Shown: positions 1 to 11,570 of the stretch, in pieces
Layout: each line of letters starts with the position of its first letter
How positions within the stretch are numbered: position 1 is the stretch's first letter
Source: Duganella dendranthematis
Lineage (GTDB): Bacteria; Pseudomonadota; Gammaproteobacteria; Burkholderiales; Burkholderiaceae_D
Direction of reading: 5' to 3'
Assembly: GCF_012849375.1 (NCBI RefSeq)
Contig: NZ_CP051684.1
Span: forward strand, 5,518,001-5,582,000
DNA: 64,000 bases
Notes under the pieces: generated by a model
Told to the model about the DNA's origin: nothing
The model's database searches: none
Seen by the model: only the letters and a program-made list of their open reading frames with translations
Position numbers and translations under genes: made by a program

Positions 1-776
1 AGGCGCGTAGCGCGGAAATCGACTTTACCGGCACGTCGCCGCAGCTGGAGAACAACTTCAACGCGCCGTCGGCGGTGTGCATGGCGGCGGTGCTGTACGT
101 GTTCCGCACACTGGTGGATGATGAGATTCCGCTCAACGCCGGCTGCCTCAAGCCGCTGAAGGTGCTGATTCCAAACGGCTCGATGCTGAATCCGCACTAT
201 CCGGCGTCGGTCGTCTCCGGCAACGTGGAGACCTCCACCTGTATCACCAATGCGCTGTACGGCGCACTGGGCGTGATGGCGGCGGCGCAGGGCACCATGA
301 ACAACTTCACTTTCGGCAATGCCAAGTACCAGTATTACGAGACCATCAGCGGCGGCTCCGGCGCTGGCAACGGCTTCGATGGCACGTCGGTGGTGCAGAC
401 CAATATGACCAATTCGCGCCTGACCGATCCCGAAATCCTGGAGTTCCGCTTTCCGGTGCGGCTGGACAGCTATGAAATCCGCGCCGGCAGCGGTGGAGCA
501 GGGCACTGGCACGGCGGCAACGGTGGCGTGCGCAAGGTGCGCTTCCTGGAACCGATGACGGCGGCCATCCTGTCCAACAACCGCATCTATGCGCCATTCG
601 GCATGGCTGGCGGCCGGCCGGGCGCGCTGGGCCGCAACAGCGTGCAGCGCGCGGACGGCAGCGTGGACGTGCTGGGCCACATTGGCAAGACCGATATGCA
701 GCCGGGCGATGTGTTCATTATTGAAACGCCGGGTGGTGGTGGTTTTGGCACGCCCTTGCCGCCATCAGCCGATTAG
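1..776 (+). CDS. 5-oxoprolinase/hydantoinase B family, C-terminal part (5' end outside window)
   Basis: The frame is open from the first bases, so this is the last ~258 residues of a larger protein. The Gly-rich segments GSGGAGHWHGGNGG and the terminal IIETPGGGGFGTP are typical of the hydantoinase B (HyuB) part of ATP-dependent 5-oxoprolinase, which opens cyclic 5-oxoproline to glutamate in the cytoplasm. The tail resembles the long HyuA-HyuB fused type, but the fusion cannot be checked because the upstream part is missing. N-methylhydantoinase or acetophenone-carboxylase-like activity are alternatives. The stop at 774-776 is clean. Confidence 0.85.
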   Translation, partial: ARSAEIDFTGTSPQLENNFNAPSAVCMAAVLYVFRTLVDDEIPLNAGCLKPLKVLIPNGSMLNPHYPASVVSGNVETSTCITNALYGALGVMAAAQGTMNNFTFGNAKYQYYETISGGSGAGNGFDGTSVVQTNMTNSRLTDPEILEFRFPVRLDSYEIRAGSGGAGHWHGGNGGVRKVRFLEPMTAAILSNNRIYAPFGMAGGRPGALGRNSVQRADGSVDVLGHIGKTDMQPGDVFIIETPGGGGFGTPLPPSAD

Positions 777-819
777 GCGATACCCCTGGGATCGGATGGC
801 GCCACCTCCCAATCGGGTC

Positions 820-848
820 TTGTTTGACTGTTGCCTGCGACGTACAGT
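820..848 (+). promoter_or_regulatory. Possible sigma-70 promoter ahead of the small membrane peptide and TraB-like gene
   Basis: TTGTTT at 820-825 and TACAGT at 843-848 are separated by exactly 17 bases, about 28 bases before the GTG start at 877. Both hexamers are imperfect, so the call rests mainly on spacing and position. Confidence 0.3.
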
Positions 849-876
849 TGAACTTTAGACAGGTTGGGAGGACATC

Positions 877-1017
877 GTGCGCACTTTATTGAGGATTTTT
901 CAATCCCGCAGTTCACCGCGTGCCGCGATTGTGTCCGCCTTCCTGCTGTGCGGTTTGTATTTTGTCTCTTGGTACTTCATCAGCCACTGCCTCGCCAACG
1001 GCCTCATCGCTTTCTGA
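877..1017 (+). CDS. Small predicted membrane protein, 46 residues
   Basis: A GTG start at 877 follows a good ribosome binding site (GGGAGGA, 866-872 region) by a few bases. The 46-codon product has a basic N-terminus (RTLLRIFQSRSSPRAA) and then one hydrophobic stretch at about residues 18-38 rich in V, F, L, W and Y, as in single-pass inner-membrane peptides. The stop at 1015-1017 lies nine bases before the start of the TraB-like gene, so the two are probably cotranscribed. I recognise no family. The RBS and codon pattern favour a real gene; expression is not shown. Confidence 0.5.
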   Translation: MRTLLRIFQSRSSPRAAIVSAFLLCGLYFVSWYFISHCLANGLIAF

Positions 1018-1026
1018 ACCGGACCT

Positions 1027-2034
1027 ATGCTCAAACGCCTGCTGCCCACGATCTGCCTGCTCATGCCCCTGACCGCCGCGCTGGCGCAAGAAGCCACTCC
1101 ACCGGCCCCCACCGAGGAGGCCGCGCCGGAAACCGAAACCATTCTGCTGGTTGGCCAGCGTCCCGGTCCGGGTTTGTGGAAGGTCAGCAAAGGCGATCAT
1201 GTGCTGTGGGTGTTCGGCAGTTATTCGCCGCTGCCGCTGAAGATGGAGTGGCGCTCGCAGCAGGTGGAGTCGATTCTGGCGCAATCACAAGAGTATCTGG
1301 GCCCGCCCGGCGCGCATGGCCATGTCGGCTTCTTCCGCGGCCTGACCTTGCTGCCTAGCCTAATCGGCATTAAGAAGAATCCGGACGGGGCAACGCTGAA
1401 GGATGTGCTGCCTGCTGACGTGTATGCGCGCTGGCAGCCGCTCAAGACCAAATACCTGGGCAAGGACGACAGCATCGAGCGCGAACGGCCGATCTTCGTG
1501 GCGGATGCGCTGTACGATGCGGCGCTGAAGCAGTCGGGCTTGGGCAAGGGCTACGATGTCAGTAATAAAATCAACGCCATCGTCAAGGAACGCAAGATCA
1601 AGAAGACCGACACGAGCATCGCGCTGGAAATGGACGACGCCTCGAAGATGGTCAAGGAATTCAAGAAGTCGTCATTGGCCGACACCGCATGCTTCGACAA
1701 GACGCTGACCCGTCTGGAAAGCGATCTTGACGCCATGCGGGTGCGCGCCAACGCCTGGGCCAAGGGTGATCTGGAAGCGATCCAGAAACTCAGTTATGCC
1801 GACCAGGAAGCGGAGTGCCGTGACGCCTTGCGCAACGCCGATTTCGTCAAGAACCAGAAAAACTGGCAGAACGTCCAGCAGCGCGTGCAGAATGCGTGGC
1901 TGACCGCCGTCGACAAAGCGCTGGAGGCCAACACCACCAGTTTTGCCATGCTGCGCCTGTCCGACATCGTCGGCCCGGACAGTTATCTGACCGCGCTGAA
2001 AGCCAAAGGCTACGAAGTGGTCAGCCCCGACTGA
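1027..2034 (+). CDS. TraB/GumN family secreted protein
   Basis: The 335-residue product starts with a signal peptide (MLKRLLPTICLLMPLTAALA) followed by a Pro/Glu-rich linker. The first motif, GDHVLWVFGSYSPLPLKMEW, matches the opening strand of TraB/GumN proteins, where HVLWG..H.LP is usual, but the conserved His of this putative metal site is replaced (GSYSPLP). The C-terminus SYLTALKAKGYEV matches the family end, where a product of this type closes with a Gly-Tyr strand. Members are periplasmic, fold like EreA/ChaN hydrolases, and mostly lack known substrates. The gene follows the 46-residue peptide and converges on the receiver-TPR gene across a REP-like hairpin. Confidence 0.7.
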   Translation: MLKRLLPTICLLMPLTAALAQEATPPAPTEEAAPETETILLVGQRPGPGLWKVSKGDHVLWVFGSYSPLPLKMEWRSQQVESILAQSQEYLGPPGAHGHVGFFRGLTLLPSLIGIKKNPDGATLKDVLPADVYARWQPLKTKYLGKDDSIERERPIFVADALYDAALKQSGLGKGYDVSNKINAIVKERKIKKTDTSIALEMDDASKMVKEFKKSSLADTACFDKTLTRLESDLDAMRVRANAWAKGDLEAIQKLSYADQEAECRDALRNADFVKNQKNWQNVQQRVQNAWLTAVDKALEANTTSFAMLRLSDIVGPDSYLTALKAKGYEVVSPD

Positions 2035-2042
2035 CGCGGTCT

Positions 2043-2060
2043 TTCCCGCTTGCGCGGGAA
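2043..2060. repeat. REP-like hairpin between convergent genes
   Basis: TTCCCGC (2043-2049) and GCGGGAA (2054-2060) form a perfect 7-bp stem with loop TTGC, followed by TGACGG. It lies between two gene ends and resembles the element at 16624-16684. It may also stop transcription, although no strong T-run follows on either strand. Confidence 0.55.
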
Positions 2061-2070
2061 TGACGGTGGC

Positions 2071-3711
2071 TCAGGCCACCGCCGATATACCGTATTTGCG
2101 CTGGGTGTAGTGATACTGCGCCGTCAGCGTCTCCAGTGACGGGTGCGCCGGATCGAGGCGGCGCATGCGCTCCAGCAGGAACTGGCAGTGTTCGGCCAGC
2201 GGCGCTTCCCAGCCCAGGTCGTCCAGCTGCTTGAGAATGGCCGAGGCGGCCGCCGGCAATAGCGCCATATTGCCGGGCGCTTTGCGCAGGCCGGCGCTCA
2301 GCGTATCGACCGCCGCCCGCAGGTCGCCGTGCGAACGCTGCTCGCTGGCGTGCGCGATAAGCTCGTCCACCTGAATCTTGATCTGTTCGCCCATGCCCTG
2401 GGCCAGATCGTGGCGGCCGGCTTTTTCAAACACCTGCACCGCGTCGTCCATCGAGACGCCGCTTTCGGTATCGTTCATCAGGTTCAGCATCAAATCGGAC
2501 GCCTGCTGGTCCAGCTTGACGGCCAGGCAGCTGTGCACCAGCCCCACCTTGAGGCCGGTCGACAGGCCACGGCTGCCGGCCACGGCGTTGACCGCGTTGG
2601 TCAGCTCGGTGGCGGCGGCAGTGAGGTTACCGCTCATTTCCTGCAACAGGCCGGCGGCGATGGCGCGGCACACGTCCACATTCGGGCCGCTGCGCAGCGA
2701 GCGCTCCATGTCGCGGATCACGCCGCTGGCCTGGTGGGCGTCGCCTTTCTTGACCAGCGTCTTGACCAGCTTGACGTGATCCTCGGGGTCGCGGAATTCG
2801 GAATACTTGGCCTTGGCCACCACCTGCTTGAAGGCCTTCTCGGCCACGCCGACGTCGCCGGTCTCAAAGGCGACATCACCCAGATGGCGCAGGCGGCGCA
2901 CCATGTGCGGCGAAATCGCCACCGCATCTTCCAGGATCTTCTTGGCGGCCTCTTGCTGGCCAAGCGCCTGGTGGCACCGCGCCAGCAGATCGTAGGCGGC
3001 CATGTAGCGCGGATTTTGTTCCAGCAGCAGCGACAGGGTTTCCTGCGCTTCCAGGTATTTCTGCAAGCCGAAGCGGCAGCGCGCCAGGCCCAGGTGGGCC
3101 CAGGCCACCGGCCGCGTCATCAATATCCACAGGTAGGCAGTTTCCGCTTCTGCCAGTTCGTCGATCGAAAACAGCAGCTCGGCGCGCAGGCGGGCAAAGT
3201 CGACGGCGTAGCGAGGGGTTTTTTCCTCGGCGGCCTTGGCCTCGTTAATCGCCCGGCGCACATTGCCCATTTCAACCAGTTGATAGATCGGCAAGAATGA
3301 GGTGCGGCGGTCGACTGCGCGTTGCAGGCGCTGGAGCAGGGCGTCCACGGTGAACGGCTTGAGCACGTAGTCGGTGGGCGTCAGTTCGGCCGCGCCGATC
3401 ACCTTGCCGTACTCGCCTTCCGAGGTCAGCATGATGAAAATCGTCCACGGCGTGATCAGTTTATGATGACGTAAATCTTCCAGCAGCTGCTGGCCATCCT
3501 GGCCGTTCGCTTCGCCGCTGCCGTTGCCGAGGTCGTATTCGCACAAGATGATGTCGAACGGTTTTTTCGTGAGCTGGCGAATCGCCGTGCCCGAACTGAC
3601 CGCGTAATCGATCTTGGTAATCGATGCCTGGCTGAGCATATTGTGCAGGTTGCCGCGCATCCCCGGATTGGGATCGACGATCAGCACTGACAAGTCGCTA
3701 TATTCTGCCAT
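2071..3711 (-). CDS. Response regulator receiver-TPR protein with Glu at the phosphoacceptor position
   Basis: The 546-residue protein has a receiver domain (about 1-130) followed by tetratricopeptide-like helical repeats to the end (about 145-530), with no DNA-binding or enzymatic output domain. In the receiver, the acidic pocket (IVDPN, Asp13), the Thr-Ser switch (MLTSE) and Lys (VLKPF) are present, but the segment PFDIILCEYDLG places Glu58 where the phosphorylated Asp normally sits. Output through protein-protein contacts of the TPR array is likely, as in VieB-type regulators. Glu may mimic phosphorylation or end phospho-control. From memory, related beta-proteobacterial proteins also show Glu here, so it may be a family trait. 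Confidence 0.8.
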   Translation of the reverse strand: MAEYSDLSVLIVDPNPGMRGNLHNMLSQASITKIDYAVSSGTAIRQLTKKPFDIILCEYDLGNGSGEANGQDGQQLLEDLRHHKLITPWTIFIMLTSEGEYGKVIGAAELTPTDYVLKPFTVDALLQRLQRAVDRRTSFLPIYQLVEMGNVRRAINEAKAAEEKTPRYAVDFARLRAELLFSIDELAEAETAYLWILMTRPVAWAHLGLARCRFGLQKYLEAQETLSLLLEQNPRYMAAYDLLARCHQALGQQEAAKKILEDAVAISPHMVRRLRHLGDVAFETGDVGVAEKAFKQVVAKAKYSEFRDPEDHVKLVKTLVKKGDAHQASGVIRDMERSLRSGPNVDVCRAIAAGLLQEMSGNLTAAATELTNAVNAVAGSRGLSTGLKVGLVHSCLAVKLDQQASDLMLNLMNDTESGVSMDDAVQVFEKAGRHDLAQGMGEQIKIQVDELIAHASEQRSHGDLRAAVDTLSAGLRKAPGNMALLPAAASAILKQLDDLGWEAPLAEHCQFLLERMRRLDPAHPSLETLTAQYHYTQRKYGISAVA

Positions 3712-3844
3712 TCTTCTACATCCAAGCTAAGTTTCGTCCAGCATACTCCAAGGCAAGTGAAAATAGATGATTTTCGGCGCAAAATGTTGCTTCTGTGGCA
3801 GCTTTTGCACGGCAGTGGCACTATATGGCAACGCTGATAGCGGG

Positions 3845-3850
3845 TATAAT
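3845..3850 (+). promoter_or_regulatory. Candidate -10 box of purL
   Basis: A perfect TATAAT lies about 88 bases before the chosen purL start and diverges from the receiver-TPR gene. No good -35 hexamer is seen at 16-18 bases upstream, so an activator or different start is possible. Confidence 0.4.
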
Positions 3851-3937
3851 GCGCGCAAAGGAAAATCTCGCAACACAGTATCTAGTGCCCCATCTCCCTT
3901 TAAACCGCAGCCCAGCTGCATCAACTCTCTTCCAATC

Positions 3938-8005
<4,068 letters not shown>

Positions 8006-8009
8006 TTAA

Positions 8010-8429
8010 TTACAGGTATTTATTAACCTCACGAAAAAGGAGCGGCGCAACCCGCTCTTTTTCTTTGTGCGTGAATATGCGTACAGCGTCATGCGCGTGG
8101 CGGGCATAATCTCTCAATGCCCAGCCGATGGCTTTCTGAATGATTGAATAGCGGTTGCGCATCGGTTTTATCGCGTCAGTCTAATTGCTGCAACAAGGCG
8201 ATGCGGCGTACCCACATAATATCGTCGCGCAGTGCGACATCCGTGTCATCGTGCTGGTTTTGTAATTTAAAACGGCCAGCAGCGGTTTGCAGGCGGAGCG
8301 CCGTTGTAGTGTGCCGACGCCAATGAAATCGAATTGATCGCGCACGTAAGCGCGCATGGCGGGCGCGCGGCTGGTGTCGGCGGTAGAGGCGAGGGCACCC
8401 CTTACTGTGGGAAGGAAGTCTGGTTTCAT
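8010..8429 (-). pseudogene. alkD: Decayed AlkD-type DNA alkylation repair gene
   Basis: Three pieces of a HEAT-repeat DNA glycosylase of the AlkD family lie in order but in different frames. The N-terminal piece reads MKPDFLPTVRGAL then AMRAYVRDQFDFIGVGTLQRR. A middle piece in another frame has DDIMWVRRIALLQQLD and runs into a stop. The C-terminal piece has SIIQKAIGWALRDYARHAHD and ends with FREVNKYL. Long stretches expected between these parts in intact family members are missing, so internal deletions and frame changes have occurred. The purL terminator sits within the 3' part. It once would have excised alkylated bases; no functional product is expected. Confidence 0.8.
8034..8063 (+). terminator. 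Rho-independent terminator of purL
   Basis: GAGCGG (8040-8045) and CCGCTC (8052-8057) pair around a 6-base loop and are followed by five T. A run of A precedes the stem. Confidence 0.8.
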
Positions 8430-8476
8430 GCTGGTTGTTGGCGCGAATGCGCCATTTTCCGGCTTGCAGAGGACGT

Positions 8477-8504
8477 AAAAAAAGCGCCTGCATGCAGGCG
8501 CTTC
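8477..8504 (-). terminator. Rho-independent terminator after the first parvulin gene
   Basis: AAGCGCCTGCA and TGCAGGCGCTT form a perfect palindrome (about 8482-8503), and on the minus strand a T-run follows. It closes the leftward selO-to-parvulin block. Confidence 0.85.
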
Positions 8505-8521
8505 TTGCGGAGCAATCCAGC

Positions 8522-9298
8522 TTACTGGACTTTGGCTTTCTTCACCAGCTCTTCGCGGTAGGCGACGATCTTGCGCTGTTGCAGCGCTTCGGCGACTTGC
8601 GGTTTGACTTCTTCCAGCGAAGGCAGTTTTACAGGACGGGATTCTTCCATTTTGATTACGTGATAGCCGAATTCGGTTTTCACTGGGGTCTGGGTGATTT
8701 CACCGTTTTTCAGTGCGACCATGGCGTCAGCGAATGGTTTCACCAATTTGCCTGGCGTCATCCAGCCCAGATCGCCGCCATTGGCAGCCGAACCGTCTTT
8801 CGATACTTTGGCCAGTTCTTCGAATTTAGCGCCGCCTTTCAGCTTGGCGATAATATCTTTGGCTTCCTGTTCGGTTGCAACCAGAATATGACGCGAGTGA
8901 TATTCGGTGCCGCCCATGGCTGCTTTATATTTGTCGTATTCAGCTTTGATTTCCGCATCCGATACCGGATTTTTCTTTACGTAATCAGCCAGCATCGCAT
9001 TGATAATAATGCTTTGACGGGCGTTGTCGATCGCAGCGGTTACATCAGGCTTCTTGCCATAACCCTGTTTATCGGCTTCCTGCAGCAGTACTTCGCGGCC
9101 GATCAGTTCTTTCTTGACCATGTCGCGCAGTTGCGGCGAATCAGGCTGCTGACCCTGGGCTACCACTTGCTTGACCATTTGATCGACGCGGGCGGCAGGA
9201 ATCGCCTTGCCATTCACGGTCGCGGCATTTTGCGCGAACGCTGGGACGGCAACCATGGCGATCAGGGCTAACATCAGACGGGCTGGCTTCAACATCAT
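8522..9298 (-). CDS. Periplasmic parvulin-type peptidyl-prolyl isomerase, copy 1
   Basis: The 258-residue protein has a signal peptide (MLKPARLMLALIAMVAVPAFA), a SurA-like helical N-terminal part, and a parvulin (PpiC/rotamase) domain at about residues 133-230 with HSRHILVATEQEAKDI, GGDLGWMTPGKLVKPFADA and FGYHVIKMEESR. Such enzymes isomerise peptidyl-proline bonds and act as chaperones for exported proteins. A double ATG occurs at 9298/9295 after AAGGA. It is a tandem paralogue of the next gene upstream and is the last gene before the terminator. Confidence 0.93.
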   Translation of the reverse strand: MMLKPARLMLALIAMVAVPAFAQNAATVNGKAIPAARVDQMVKQVVAQGQQPDSPQLRDMVKKELIGREVLLQEADKQGYGKKPDVTAAIDNARQSIIINAMLADYVKKNPVSDAEIKAEYDKYKAAMGGTEYHSRHILVATEQEAKDIIAKLKGGAKFEELAKVSKDGSAANGGDLGWMTPGKLVKPFADAMVALKNGEITQTPVKTEFGYHVIKMEESRPVKLPSLEEVKPQVAEALQQRKIVAYREELVKKAKVQ

Positions 9299-9353
9299 TA
9301 TCTAAATCCTTAAAAAATTACACTCTGAAGGTGCATCATACCAACGCGGAATT

Positions 9354-9378
9354 AAAAACGGCGCCCCGCAGGGCGCCG
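9354..9378 (-). terminator. Rho-independent terminator between the two parvulin genes
   Basis: GGCGCCC-TGC-GGGCGCC type stem (about 9360-9377, read on either strand) followed on the minus strand by GTTTTTAA. It implies that copy 1 is at least partly transcribed from its own promoter. Confidence 0.75.
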
Positions 9379-9390
9379 CCTTTCATAACA

Positions 9391-10167
9391 TTACTGCACT
9401 TTTGCTTTCTTTACCAGTTCTTCCTGATACGCCTGCAGTTTCTTCTGAGTCAGCGCTTCCGCGATTTGCGGTTTGACTTCTTCCAGGGTCGGCAGCTTGG
9501 CTGGACGGATGTCGTCCACTTTGATCACGTGGAAGCCGTTCGGGGTCTGCACCGGCTTCTCGGTCACTTGGCCTTTGCCCAGTGCGACGAACGCTTGCGA
9601 GAATACTGGTGGGAACGACGAAGGCGAGGCCCAGTCCAGGTCGCCGCCATTGGCAGCCGAGCCAGTGTCTTTCGACAGCTTGGCCAGCTCTTCAAACTTG
9701 GCGCCGCCCTTGATCTTGGCGATCACGTCGTTGGCTTCCGCTTCGGTGCCCAGCAGGATGTGGCGCACGTGGTATTCCTTGTCGCCAGCCTGGGCAACGA
9801 ATTTGTCGTACTCAGCCTTGATGTCGGCGTCCGATACCGGATTTTTCTTGACGTAGTCAGCGATCATGGCGTTGATGATGATGGCCTGACGCGCGTTTTC
9901 TATCGCGGTCTTGACGTCGTCTTTCTTGCCATAACCTTGCTTTTCCGCTTCCTGCATCATCACTTCGCGGCCGATCAGGTCTTTCTTGATCAGATCGCGC
10001 AGCTGCGGCGAATCCGGCTGCTGGCCCTGGGCCACGACTTGCTTAACCACCGCGTCCACGCGCGAGGTCGGGATCGCCTTGCCATTTACGACGGCAACGT
10101 TTTGCGCAAAAGCTGGTACGGCGACAACGAGAAGTGCAATCAGCAACTTGGCTGGCTTAAAGGTCAT
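9391..10167 (-). CDS. Periplasmic parvulin-type peptidyl-prolyl isomerase, copy 2
   Basis: This is a 258-residue protein with the same length and architecture as copy 1: signal peptide (AKLLIALLVVAVPAFA), N-terminal chaperone helices, and a parvulin domain with HVRHILLGTEAEANDVI, GGDLDWASPSSFPPVFSQA and NGFHVIKVDDIRP. The two share long identical blocks, for example VKQVVAQGQQPDSPQLRD, and the same C-terminus EELVKKAKVQ, which shows tandem duplication. Differences gather in the substrate-facing loop (GWMTPGKLVKP versus DWASPSSFPPV). CAGGA precedes the ATG at 10167. It follows bolA in the same direction. Confidence 0.93.
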   Translation of the reverse strand: MTFKPAKLLIALLVVAVPAFAQNVAVVNGKAIPTSRVDAVVKQVVAQGQQPDSPQLRDLIKKDLIGREVMMQEAEKQGYGKKDDVKTAIENARQAIIINAMIADYVKKNPVSDADIKAEYDKFVAQAGDKEYHVRHILLGTEAEANDVIAKIKGGAKFEELAKLSKDTGSAANGGDLDWASPSSFPPVFSQAFVALGKGQVTEKPVQTPNGFHVIKVDDIRPAKLPTLEEVKPQIAEALTQKKLQAYQEELVKKAKVQ

Positions 10168-10240
10168 TATTAATTCCTGTATTTGGAAAAAGTGTTATTT
10201 TAAAAGCCCGACGGCAATCATTCCCGGACGCGGCACAAAA

Positions 10241-10522
10241 TCATACTTCAGACGGCGCCAGCGCGGTAATGGCCAATGCATGAATTTCTTTATGCATCAT
10301 ATCGTGCACGGAATCATACACGAGTCGATGTCTTGTGACGAGTTTCAGCCCTTCGAATTGTAACGAAACAATTCTGACGTTGTAGTGACCGCCGCCAGAG
10401 GCCGCGCCGGCATGGCCGGCATGGGCTGCCGAGTCGTCGTCGACCACCAGTTCGACTGGTTCCAGCCTGGCTTCCAGCGCCGCGCGGATGCGGGCCAGAC
10501 GGGTATCTTGAATCTGATTCAT
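10241..10522 (-). CDS. bolA: BolA family protein
   Basis: This 93-residue protein matches BolA: an N-terminal helix (RLARIRAALEARLEPVELVVDDDS), the His-containing strand GGHYNVRIVSLQFEGLKLVTRHRLVYD and the C-terminal IHALAITALAPSE. BolA proteins bind monothiol glutaredoxins and iron-sulphur clusters and affect cell shape and stress responses. An AHAGHAG linker of His/Gly/Ala sits in the loop that binds the metal cluster partner. It overlaps the end of yciB by four bases, so the two are translationally coupled. Confidence 0.92.
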   Translation of the reverse strand: MNQIQDTRLARIRAALEARLEPVELVVDDDSAAHAGHAGAASGGGHYNVRIVSLQFEGLKLVTRHRLVYDSVHDMMHKEIHALAITALAPSEV

Positions 10523-11148
10523 GCCTGGTCTTTCATGTGACGCGACAAATAAACGGTTTGTGCCACGATAAACACAAACATGATGGCGGTGGCGCCGAAT
10601 GCTTTAAAACTGACCCAGGAATCGGTATCGCCTTTGAACAGCACAAACGCCAGATACCAGTTCAATACACCCATAAAGGTGAAGAAGGCGATCCAGGCCA
10701 GATTCAAGCGGGTCCAGATCTGCTCCGGCAATTCGATGATTTCGCCCATCGACTTGCGCATCAGGTTCTTTTTGAATACCAGGTCGCTGACCAGCAGCGC
10801 GCCGGCAAACAGCCAGTACACAATACTGAGCTTCCATTTAATGAAGTCTTCGTCGTGCAAATAAATGGTCAGGCCGCCGAAGACGACGAACATACCCAGC
10901 GACAGCCATAAAATCCCGTCGACCTTGCGCCCGCGCAGCTTGATCCAGGCAATCTGCGCCATCGTCGCCAGAATGCCGACTAGCGTGGCGATGACGATGG
11001 GCGACTGCTCGGCGGTGACGGAACCGCCGGAAATCATGCCGCTCATGTGGGTGTTGATGAAGTGCTGCGTCGCTTCGGCGTTCCAGCCAGCCAGCTTATA
11101 GGAGCCGAAGAACAGCAGGACGGGGATCAGGTCGAACAGGAATTTCAT
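10519..11148 (-). CDS. yciB: Inner-membrane septation protein A family (YciB/IspZ)
   Basis: The 209-residue polytopic protein begins with MKFLFDLIPVLLFFGSYKLAG, the signature of YciB/IspA, and has about five to six hydrophobic segments, with the conserved KPTIIY-like region represented by IKWKLSIVYWLFAGALL and NLMRKSMGEIIELPEQIWTRLN. Members help keep envelope integrity and link cell elongation and division machinery in the inner membrane. The order msrB-yciB-bolA-parvulin is a recurring beta-proteobacterial cluster (recalled, not computed). Confidence 0.95.
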   Translation of the reverse strand: MKFLFDLIPVLLFFGSYKLAGWNAEATQHFINTHMSGMISGGSVTAEQSPIVIATLVGILATMAQIAWIKLRGRKVDGILWLSLGMFVVFGGLTIYLHDEDFIKWKLSIVYWLFAGALLVSDLVFKKNLMRKSMGEIIELPEQIWTRLNLAWIAFFTFMGVLNWYLAFVLFKGDTDSWVSFKAFGATAIMFVFIVAQTVYLSRHMKDQA

Positions 11149-11157
11149 GGTGTCTTA

Positions 11158-11556
11158 TTAGTCTTGTGGGTCAAAGCGCAAGGACGCCGAGTTGATGCAA
11201 TAGCGCAGCCCGGTTGGCGGCGGACCGTCCGGGAACACGTGGCCAAGGTGGGCATCGCATACGGCGCAAATGATTTCGGTGCGCAGCATACCATGCGTAC
11301 GGTCAACCTTCTCGATCACATTGGCCGGATCGATCGGTTCAAAGTAGCTCGGCCAGCCGCAGCCGGAATCAAACTTGGCGTCGGAACGGAACAGCGGCGT
11401 GTTGCAGCAGACGCAGGTGTAAGTGCCGTGCTCATGATGATCCCAGAATTTGCCGGTAAAAGCACGTTCGGTGGCGGCGTGACGCGTGACTTGGTACTCC
11501 ATCGGGTCCAGCTGGTCGCGCCATTCGGCGTCGGGTTTGACAACTTTATTGCTCAT
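11158..11556 (-). CDS. msrB: Peptide-methionine (R)-S-oxide reductase
   Basis: The 132-residue MsrB reduces methionine-R-sulfoxide in proteins in the cytoplasm. Two CxxC zinc pairs ([11 protein letters not shown] and [15 protein letters not shown]) are present. The active-site region ends [13 protein letters not shown], with the catalytic Cys in RYCINS. The length is normal for a free-standing MsrB. It lies 9 bases upstream of yciB and, once the selO 3' frame is corrected, about 14 bases after selO, so selO and msrB, both linked to redox stress, are likely one transcript. Confidence 0.96.
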   Translation of the reverse strand: MSNKVVKPDAEWRDQLDPMEYQVTRHAATERAFTGKFWDHHEHGTYTCVCCNTPLFRSDAKFDSGCGWPSYFEPIDPANVIEKVDRTHGMLRTEIICAVCDAHLGHVFPDGPPPTGLRYCINSASLRFDPQD

Positions 11557-11570
11557 GGCTTATTTCTCGC

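Noticed and set aside
11546..11556. Overlap of selO and msrB coding ends
   Set aside because: It arises from the 3' frame break in selO; the repaired selO stop is at 11571, before msrB begins.
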